This document shows, in pieces, positions 6,183 through 11,481 of a stretch of 11,481 nucleotides of DNA. Position numbers and translations under genes: made by a program. Where the stretch lies: contig CALHWU010000020.1 in NCBI GenBank assembly GCA_938039795.1, positions 1-11,481 on the forward strand, written 5' to 3'. A model generated the notes under the pieces. That model did not search any database, was not told where the DNA came from, and saw only the letters and a list, made by a program, of their open reading frames with translations. The DNA comes from an uncultured Muribaculaceae bacterium (GTDB lineage: Bacteria > Bacteroidota > Bacteroidia > Bacteroidales > Muribaculaceae). Position 1 is the first letter of the stretch. Every line of letters begins with the position of its first letter.

Positions 6183-8994
6183 AACGCGACACCTGGAAAC
6201 CGGTATCGGACAGTGTCATCTCCACGAAGCGTGCGCGCGGATTTGGCGGACATTCGGTGAGAATACGGCGTATGCGTGCAGCTGCCTCCGGATCCTTGGC
6301 CACCATATAGAGATACCCTCCGCCGCCGGCTCCCGGAAGCTTGTATCCGAGCGTGAGATCAGCAACACGGCTGACGATGTCGGCCACGGCTGGCGGTTCG
6401 GTGCCTGAATCGAGGCGCTTGTTCTGGCTCCATGTTTTCGCGATCATCCGGCCATATAGCTGGAAATCATTGCGCTGTATGGCCTCGGCCGTGGCAAGCG
6501 CATGAGACCGCATCTCCGAGAGTATCGACAGATGGCTGTTGGAATTGAGGAACATTCCGCGCACGATCTCGGCGAGTATACCCTTGGCGGTGCGGGTCAG
6601 GCCCGTGTAATAGAGCAAATGACAGGGACGGAACTCCGTGGAGGTGAAGATCTGCGACGGAAGCCAGCTGACCGAAGGCCGTTGCGTTATTCCCTCGTCG
6701 GTGCGGAGCAGTTTCACTCCGCCGAGTACTCCGCCATACTGGTCCTGCCAGCCTCCGCCCGTAGTCAGCAGCTGCTCAAGGGCGAGAGTGCGGTGGGAGA
6801 TCTCACCGGCATCCCAGCCTATGCCGCAGAATTCCGACAGGGCGCCGAGTACGGTTGCGGCGAGTATTGAACTCGTGCCGAGGCCTGAGCCGGCCGGTAT
6901 GGCCGAAAGGAGCGTTATCTCCAGTCCGGAACCGAAATCATGCAGGAATTCCTGCAAAGTGTCTGACGATGTGCGTGGACGGAATCCTGCAAGAGTCAGC
7001 GCAGCCTTAGGGATGGAGAACGGAGAGCCGACCGTATGGTAGCTCGCAAGCCGTTCGAAATCCTCAACGATCTCCGAGGCCCCGAGATCTATCGAGCGGA
7101 GGACGATACGGTAGTCGGCCGACGGCTTCACGTAGACCTGCAGAGGCTGCTGGCCGTTAAGCTCGATAGCGATATTCACTACTGCTCCGCCGGCATACAG
7201 CGAATACGGCGGCGTATCGGTCCATCCTCCGGCGAGGTCTATTCTGACCGGGCTGCGGCCCCACACTATCTGGTCGGAATACACATTTAGGCGCGGATGC
7301 GGTCGGCGTCCTTTCAGTTCCGAGAGTATCTCGTCGCGCAGCAGCTCGAACGCCTCCCCCTCTTCGCGGGCGCCGTCGCGTCCGGCCATCGAGTCAATAC
7401 GCGAGCGCACCATATAGTTGCGTATACGGTTCATCGTCCCGGAGTCTTCAGAAAGCAATGCGGGCTTCTCAATGCCGAGAGTGACAAAACGCGAAGCTAC
7501 ATCATTGAGATCAAGCTGATAGAAGACACTTTTCTCGTAATTCCACGCAAGGTATTCGAGATTGGCTTTAAGGTATTCGTTGCGCTGCCTGAACAGGCGT
7601 GTCAGATTGGCACGCGCCGAAATCTGGTCGGCCGACAGACGCTCGGCGTTGAGCCATATCTCCCGGCCGCGGCCCTCAGCGCCTCCGGTCATCATCCATT
7701 GAAGCACCAATCCCATATCGTCGATATTGTCGACTACAGGGAATATCGGGGAAGCCTGGATATCGGCGCCTTCAATCGACACTTCCCGACTGCTGCGCCA
7801 CTCGGCAAACGGACGTCCCATCCATACCGTATCCGGTGAATCGAGGTCGCCGCGCATCGGATCGTCAAGACCATAGGGGCGCACGGCCCATGAATTGTCA
7901 CCTACAGGCACAATATCCACACACACACCTGCCGGCACATCGAGATCCCATTTATTGTCGGGCACGCCGGTGATTATATGGTTGGAGCGGAGAGTCCATG
8001 ATGCCGGCACCGAAGAATTCTCGACCCACACATTGTCGTTGGCCGACGACAGACGGTAACCCATCAGGGCATTCTGCACGAATAGCGAAGGATTGGCCTT
8101 GACCTTGCGCTGAAGTATCTTGCGCTGATCCACAACCTTATTCTGTAGCGCGAGAGTCGACGAAAGAAGTTCGCGCGACGTACCGAAGTGATAGAATTCC
8201 CCTCCTGGCAACGGAAGGATGGCTACCGAAAGCCTGTTGACCTCCGGATCCGCCACTGTAGGATGACTGCCGAGTGCGCGTCCGAAGTCGGAATACAGAT
8301 CATAGAATCCGATACAGCCATTTTCGTCAGTCGAACGTTTGCGCAGCAGCTTCATCGCTCTGTCAGAGAGAAGCCATATGCCGATATCCATCAGGAACAT
8401 ATGGGAGCGCGAGAGCTCTTCAAGCCTGTCGAGCGAGGGCTTCTGAAGCATGAAGTCGAGTTCTGACGGGGTGGAACGCGAGGATACGAACACTCCGTGA
8501 TGAGTCGCCAGCGAGGCGTCAACCCATAGTCCGTAGCATACCACGTCGGCCTCAGGTATTTCGGTCAGCGGCTTCTCGGCCCGTATATAAACGTCGCCGC
8601 TTGCAATGAGTGTAGGCAGCGAAGCCGGAGCTGAGGCGAGGATGCGCTCATAAAGGGGCATCTGTAGCGATAGCAGAGTCTGGTCGATAAGCTGTCCGCG
8701 CTCCCATCTGAACACAGGCACAGGAGTCAGGATCTTCCCGACAGGAGCATAAGCAGGGAGCCGACGACTTTGGCCTCCGGCATGTATGATGATCTTCGGA
8801 TCGGACATCGACGCGCCCCTGGTATCCTTGAGCCAGCTGTCGACAAGCCATGCCGTGCCGCCTCCTGATCCTACCTTGATGCCGGCAGGATCCGATGTGC
8901 AGTACCATTCCGGCGAATTGAGGTCGGTCACTGAATGAAAGCTTCCGACGAGATCGGGAGGCAGAGAGAGAAGTCTATAGGGTGTTCCGGTCAT
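6178..8994 (-). CDS. fkp: Bifunctional L-fucokinase / fucose-1-phosphate guanylyltransferase
   Basis: Cytosolic two-domain enzyme of the fucose salvage pathway: the kinase half phosphorylates L-fucose and the other half joins fucose-1-phosphate to GTP to yield GDP-L-fucose. In Bacteroides this supplies fucose for capsules and glycoproteins. The 938-residue length is close to the roughly 949 of B. fragilis Fkp. The N-terminus (LLSLPPDLVGSFHS, CTSDP, GSGGGT) and the nucleotidyltransferase loop GGQSRRLPAYAPVGKILT (73-90) are clear. A beta-helix-like linker joins to the GHMP kinase domain, which has GRSPVRIDLAGGWTDTPPY (579-597), the ATP-binding PAGSGLGTSS (700-709) and GAGGGGYLYMV (888-898). All motifs are intact in one frame. 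It has its own -7 box, converges on the acyltransferase gene and diverges from the sigma operon, so it appears monocistronic. Confidence 0.97.
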   Translation of the reverse strand: MTGTPYRLLSLPPDLVGSFHSVTDLNSPEWYCTSDPAGIKVGSGGGTAWLVDSWLKDTRGASMSDPKIIIHAGGQSRRLPAYAPVGKILTPVPVFRWERGQLIDQTLLSLQMPLYERILASAPASLPTLIASGDVYIRAEKPLTEIPEADVVCYGLWVDASLATHHGVFVSSRSTPSELDFMLQKPSLDRLEELSRSHMFLMDIGIWLLSDRAMKLLRKRSTDENGCIGFYDLYSDFGRALGSHPTVADPEVNRLSVAILPLPGGEFYHFGTSRELLSSTLALQNKVVDQRKILQRKVKANPSLFVQNALMGYRLSSANDNVWVENSSVPASWTLRSNHIITGVPDNKWDLDVPAGVCVDIVPVGDNSWAVRPYGLDDPMRGDLDSPDTVWMGRPFAEWRSSREVSIEGADIQASPIFPVVDNIDDMGLVLQWMMTGGAEGRGREIWLNAERLSADQISARANLTRLFRQRNEYLKANLEYLAWNYEKSVFYQLDLNDVASRFVTLGIEKPALLSEDSGTMNRIRNYMVRSRIDSMAGRDGAREEGEAFELLRDEILSELKGRRPHPRLNVYSDQIVWGRSPVRIDLAGGWTDTPPYSLYAGGAVVNIAIELNGQQPLQVYVKPSADYRIVLRSIDLGASEIVEDFERLASYHTVGSPFSIPKAALTLAGFRPRTSSDTLQEFLHDFGSGLEITLLSAIPAGSGLGTSSILAATVLGALSEFCGIGWDAGEISHRTLALEQLLTTGGGWQDQYGGVLGGVKLLRTDEGITQRPSVSWLPSQIFTSTEFRPCHLLYYTGLTRTAKGILAEIVRGMFLNSNSHLSILSEMRSHALATAEAIQRNDFQLYGRMIAKTWSQNKRLDSGTEPPAVADIVSRVADLTLGYKLPGAGGGGYLYMVAKDPEAAARIRRILTECPPNPRARFVEMTLSDTGFQVSRS

Positions 8995-9027
8995 GACTTT
9001 TTCAGGCGTTAGGATTTATTAATAGTG

Positions 9028-9035
9028 CAAAGTTA
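9028..9035 (-). promoter_or_regulatory. Putative -7 box (TAACTTTG) for fkp
   Basis: On the minus strand 9028-9035 reads TAACTTTG, an exact TAnnTTTG match followed by CAC. It lies 33 bases upstream of the fkp ATG (8992-8994), predicting a start near 9021 and a leader of about 27 bases. A TTTTG at the distance of a -33 box is too far away (26-base spacer), so only the -7 element is supported. Confidence 0.55.
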
Positions 9036-9047
9036 AAAAAGATTGGC

Positions 9048-9055
9048 TAATTTTA
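9048..9055 (+). promoter_or_regulatory. Weak candidate -7 box (TAATTTTA) for the sigma-factor operon
   Basis: TAATTTTA differs from TAnnTTTG at the last base and lies 29 bases before the sigma-factor ATG. No clear -33 partner is seen. An autoregulated operon could instead use a promoter recognised by its own ECF sigma, whose consensus I cannot deduce from one site. Confidence 0.25.
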
Positions 9056-9084
9056 CAGCGACAAAATGAATAATCAACAAAAAA

Positions 9085-9648
9085 ATGACCGACAGATCCT
9101 CAGCCAGCAACGATAGCGACCTCACTGCGCGCCTTCAGAATCCGGAGGAGTGTCGGGCCGCATTCGGCGAGGTGATACGCCGATATTCCGAGCCGCTCTA
9201 CCGGCAGATACGACGCATGGTCGAAAGCCACGATGACGCCAACGATCTGCTGCAGAACACGTTCATGAAAGCGTGGAGTTCCATCGACGCTTTCAGAGGA
9301 CAGGCAAAACTTTCGACTTGGCTCTATAAGATAGCCATCAACGAGAGTCTGACTTTCCTCGAAAAAGAGCGCAGGCGCCTCAATGTATCTATTGACGACG
9401 AGGCTTCCATGCTTATCAACGCTATCGAAGCCGACACATTTACCGATGGCGACGAGACACTGCGGAAGCTTCGCGAGGCCATAGCCACTCTCCCTGAGAA
9501 ACAGCGCATTGTCTTCAACATGCGTTACTATGACGAGATGTCTTACGAACAGATGTCGGAGATACTCGGCACCTCGGAAGGAGCCCTGAAGGCATCGTAT
9601 CACCATGCAGTAAAAAAAATAGAGCGTTTTTTCGCCGACAACGATTAA
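9085..9648 (+). CDS. ECF-type RNA polymerase sigma factor
   Basis: A 187-residue sigma-70 family factor of the extracytoplasmic-function group, with only regions 2 and 4. Region 2 (about 28-95) holds the core-binding motif DDANDLLQNTFMKAW (50-64) and the -10 recognition stretch FRGQAKLSTWLYKIAINES (70-88). After a short acidic linker (103-125), region 4 (127-182) carries LPEKQRIVFNMRYYDEMSY and the helix-turn-helix that ends SEGALKASYHHAVKKIE. The ATG at 9085 follows an A-rich tract normal for the phylum; a 16-codon overlapping frame starts at 9066. It heads a three-gene operon with a one-helix protein and a Spy-like secreted protein, so the likely signal is at the envelope. The exact ECF subgroup cannot be assigned by eye. 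Confidence 0.95.
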   Translation: MTDRSSASNDSDLTARLQNPEECRAAFGEVIRRYSEPLYRQIRRMVESHDDANDLLQNTFMKAWSSIDAFRGQAKLSTWLYKIAINESLTFLEKERRRLNVSIDDEASMLINAIEADTFTDGDETLRKLREAIATLPEKQRIVFNMRYYDEMSYEQMSEILGTSEGALKASYHHAVKKIERFFADND

Positions 9649-9682
9649 ACCACCGCACAATAACGACGTCTAAACAATAACT

Positions 9683-10105
9683 ATGAAACAGAAGATAGAC
9701 GACATACTTGAAAAGGCTGGCCATCGCGACGGCATGACCACACCCGAAGGTTACTTCGAGGACTTCACACGCCGCATGGAGGCGTCTTTGCCCGAGCAGC
9801 CGTGGGAGACTGAAGCCAAGGCTTCAGCCAACGGCCATATAATGCACACCAGTTTCTGGCAAAAAGTGCGCCCCTACGTGTATCTGGCAGCAATGTTTCT
9901 CGGGGTGTGGTGCATGATGAACATGTTTGACATGATCAGGTCGTCAAGCGACGTAATGATGCCGGGGAGCAGTCCCGTTCTGGCTGAAGCTATGGCCGAC
10001 GATTCATTCATGAGCGACTACTGCATGGACGGAATGGAGCCGGATGATCTTTACAACGACCTGTATGAAGAGGGCTTCCAGCCCGCATCGCTTAAAAACC
10101 TCTGA
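9683..10105 (+). CDS. One-helix Met-rich protein, putative anti-sigma factor
   Basis: A 140-residue protein beginning 34 bases after the sigma-factor stop. The N-terminal 1-60 is cytoplasmic-looking and includes TTPEGYFEDFTRRMEASLP (19-37), a PEGYF-type motif that I associate with Bacteroidetes proteins encoded beside ECF sigma factors. One transmembrane helix covers about 63-81, and the acidic C-terminus (82-140) would face the periplasm. This is the layout of a membrane anti-sigma factor, but no zinc-finger (HxxxCxxC) is present, so the role is inferred from position and topology. The segment 54-118 has 12 Met and 2 Cys (C77, C114) with many Asp/Glu, which is unusual and could mean metal or oxidant sensing. 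The alternative is simply an uncharacterised membrane protein of the operon. Confidence 0.75.
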   Translation: MKQKIDDILEKAGHRDGMTTPEGYFEDFTRRMEASLPEQPWETEAKASANGHIMHTSFWQKVRPYVYLAAMFLGVWCMMNMFDMIRSSSDVMMPGSSPVLAEAMADDSFMSDYCMDGMEPDDLYNDLYEEGFQPASLKNL

Positions 10106-10122
10106 ATAAAACACGGATAATA

Positions 10123-10590
10123 ATGAAGAGAATACTACTGATCCTCATGCTGGCGATAGCGGCGGCTGTCACGGCAAGTGCACAGACCGACGGCGGACGA
10201 CAGCGACAGAAATGGTTTGAAGAAATGCGCCGGTATAAATCAGAATATATCGCCGACAAGCTCAAACTCGACAACAAGCAGAAAGCGGAATTCACTCCCG
10301 TCTACGAACAGATGGATGCCGAGATAGGACGCCTCAACCATGAGATGCGCCAGCTTGAGCGTAACATCAGGAAAAACGGCGAAAAGGTGACTGACACCGA
10401 ATATGAGAAAGCGGCCGAAGCCCAGTTTGAGATACGCACCAAGGAGGCAGCTATTGAGCGGAGCTATTTTCCGAAATTCAAGCAGATTCTTACTCCTCGC
10501 CAGCTTTATGAGCTCAAAAACGCCGAACGCGACTTCAACCGCAACCTGATGGACAAACACCGCCGAGGCTCGCACGGCAAAAAACGCTGA
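10123..10590 (+). CDS. Secreted Spy/CpxP-like LTXXQ protein
   Basis: A 155-residue exported protein. The signal peptide covers residues 1-20 (basic KR, hydrophobic core, cleavage after TASA). The mature part is almost all helical and highly charged, with LTPRQLYELKNAE (123-135) as an LTXXQ motif and an LDNKQ (49-53) variant about 75 residues earlier, as in Spy/CpxP-type proteins with two such repeats. Spy and CpxP are periplasmic chaperone or sensor proteins of envelope stress responses, and CnrX, a metal sensor that works with an ECF sigma and anti-sigma, shares the fold. It starts 17 bases after the preceding gene, so it is in the sigma operon. The very basic C-terminus (HRRGSHGKKR) is notable. 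Sequence similarity across this family is low, so the call depends on motif, size and context. Confidence 0.75.
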   Translation: MKRILLILMLAIAAAVTASAQTDGGRQRQKWFEEMRRYKSEYIADKLKLDNKQKAEFTPVYEQMDAEIGRLNHEMRQLERNIRKNGEKVTDTEYEKAAEAQFEIRTKEAAIERSYFPKFKQILTPRQLYELKNAERDFNRNLMDKHRRGSHGKKR

Positions 10591-10659
10591 CTATCCATAC
10601 TGCCTCCGGGGCATTAAGCCGGGACATATACATTTCGGTCACCACAAAACCGACTTTCT

Positions 10660-11322
10660 ATGATCAACATCCGACAAATCATCACGGCTGCGGCGCTCAT
10701 GCTCTGCAGCCTGCAAATTTTAGCCATGAACGACCGTAAGCCCGACTTCGCTTTTCCGGCCCAAGTAGCCGCAAATGCTGAAACGAATCTTGACAAGGCA
10801 CTCAAATCATCAGATTTCAAAGAAGCGATCCATCAGTTTATCAATCTGCAGCTTGCACGCACGGCCATTGATCCCGACAGCATAAAGAAAGCCATCGCCA
10901 TGGCCGACAGCATCACTCCGCTGATCACCGACCCTCCTTGCCATGCGATCATGTATATGCTGACAGCACGCATGTATGCCGACTATTATTCGGACGACCG
11001 GTGGATGTTTGACCTCAGAGAGCTTCCACTGACTCCCCTCCCCGACGATATTTCGGAATGGAGCGGCGAACAATTCAAGGCTGAAATAGACCGCCTGATA
11101 ACGGAAGCGATGGCCGATCCGAAAATGCTGTCGGATGAGCCGACAAGATCATATTCCGGTATCATATCCGCCGACAGACGGCAACTTGTATATTATCCTA
11201 CGCTGCTTGACTTCATGGCAGCACAGGCCATATCTCTCTATGAGTCCACCGGCTCCCCATCCAGTGCCCGCGCTCTTCTGGAGGAGATAACCCGTCGGTC
11301 GGAGCCGGGGTCGGCACCTTAA
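10660..11322 (+). CDS. N-terminal part of a probable alpha-2-macroglobulin-like secreted protein, ended by an in-frame TAA
   Basis: 220 codons from ATG 10660 to TAA 11320-11322. Residues 1-22 form a signal peptide with a hydrophobic core and likely cleavage near LQILA. The mature part is helical and TPR-like. The segments PDFAFPAQVAANAE (28-41), ISEWSGEQFKAEIDRLI (131-147) and YYPTLLDFMAAQAI (178-191) recall, from memory, the N-terminus of the very large (about 1,900-aa) Bacteroidales alpha-2-macroglobulin/MG2 proteins; this is recognition by eye, not a search result. Those proteins do not stop here. The frame continues open in the same phase to the window edge, so the TAA looks like a nonsense mutation, a sequencing error or a true gene split. 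It starts 69 bases after the Spy-like gene without a clear terminator between them. Confidence 0.65.
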   Translation: MINIRQIITAAALMLCSLQILAMNDRKPDFAFPAQVAANAETNLDKALKSSDFKEAIHQFINLQLARTAIDPDSIKKAIAMADSITPLITDPPCHAIMYMLTARMYADYYSDDRWMFDLRELPLTPLPDDISEWSGEQFKAEIDRLITEAMADPKMLSDEPTRSYSGIISADRRQLVYYPTLLDFMAAQAISLYESTGSPSSARALLEEITRRSEPGSAP

Positions 11323-11325
11323 GTA

Positions 11326-11481
11326 ATGGCCCGCACACGGCTCATACAGTCGGAAGACCTGCCCGCAGAGTCATATCAGTCGCGGCAAAAGACTCTCTAC
11401 GACCAGCTGCGTGAACTGTATAACAACACCACCGGCCAGCAACGCTGCATACCGCTTGCAGCCATATCACAGCTTTCAGCC
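11326..11481 (+). CDS. Continuation of the macroglobulin-like frame after the TAA (3' truncated by window)
   Basis: Directly after the TAA at 11320-11322 the same reading frame stays open for 53 further codons (11323-11481), with an ATG at 11326 that would serve as a restart. The translation begins MARTRLIQSEDL, then LYDQLRELYNN, and looks like a helical repeat in keeping with the upstream segment. It has no signal peptide of its own. If it is a separate gene, its product would lack export; if the TAA is an error or suppressed, it is simply the next part of the large protein. Only the first 52 residues from the ATG are visible, so identity rests on the same-frame continuity. Confidence 0.55.
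   Translation, partial: MARTRLIQSEDLPAESYQSRQKTLYDQLRELYNNTTGQQRCIPLAAISQLSA

Noticed and set aside
7297..7839. 180-codon open frame on the plus strand inside fkp
   Set aside because: It lies wholly within the linker region of fkp, which is in one intact frame. No leader signal or domain supports it.
9100..9660. 186-codon open frame on the minus strand opposite the sigma factor
   Set aside because: The sense strand encodes complete sigma regions 2 and 4; the antisense frame has no motif and no promoter.
10591..10659. Possible terminator after the Spy-like gene
   Set aside because: Only 4-bp stems (for example tgcc/ggca and cggt/accg) can be drawn and no U-tract follows, so no terminator is annotated.
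1..11481. CRISPR array, tRNA, rRNA or insertion sequence
   Set aside because: No regularly spaced repeats, cloverleaf-like sequence, rRNA-like stretch, transposase motif or terminal inverted repeat pair was seen on either strand.

Overview
The window reads as a chromosomal segment of a Bacteroidales gut commensal, most likely a Muribaculaceae-type genome. The evidence is: a close match in length and motifs to the Bacteroides bifunctional fucokinase / fucose-1-phosphate guanylyltransferase (Fkp); Bacteroidetes-style promoter -7 boxes (TAnnTTTG) in front of several genes; A-rich leaders with almost no Shine-Dalgarno sequences; and moderate GC (roughly 50-55%, estimated by eye). No tRNA, rRNA, CRISPR array, transposase or integrase was found. 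Coding density is high, and no stretch above 300 bases lacks a gene.

Layout: (1) 2-418 (+), the 3' end of an unrecognised Tyr/Gly-rich protein, converging on prmA (429-1277, -). (2) 1377-2623 (-), a small envelope cluster in transcription order ytxH-A, ytxH-B, a two-helix 'phage holin family' membrane protein and a 95-aa conserved-looking protein, with prmA downstream on the same strand. (3) A divergent regulatory region at 2624-2836 with a -7 box in each direction, a palindrome and a 10-bp direct repeat. (4) pepT (2837-4063, +), then miaA (TTG start, 4088-4978) overlapping by ATGA an acyltransferase-3 membrane protein (4975-6132). (5) fkp (6178-8994, -), converging on the acyltransferase gene. 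(6) From a second divergent promoter region (8995-9084), a three-gene operon: ECF sigma factor, a one-helix Met-rich protein in the anti-sigma position, and a secreted Spy/CpxP-like LTXXQ protein (9085-10590, +). (7) 10660 to the end, the N-terminus of what looks like a large Bacteroidales alpha-2-macroglobulin-type secreted protein. Its frame is interrupted by an in-frame TAA at 11320-11322 and stays open to the window edge.

How the genes work together: prmA and miaA are housekeeping translation-modification genes and pepT handles tripeptides. fkp makes GDP-L-fucose for surface glycan fucosylation, and the neighbouring O-acyltransferase could decorate surface glycans. The most system-like unit is the ECF sigma / Met-rich membrane protein / Spy-like operon followed by the macroglobulin-like gene. 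By architecture it resembles an envelope-stress or metal-sensing circuit, but that is inference from layout and motifs only. The YtxH/YtxH/holin/95-aa cluster is a second compact envelope module of unknown function.
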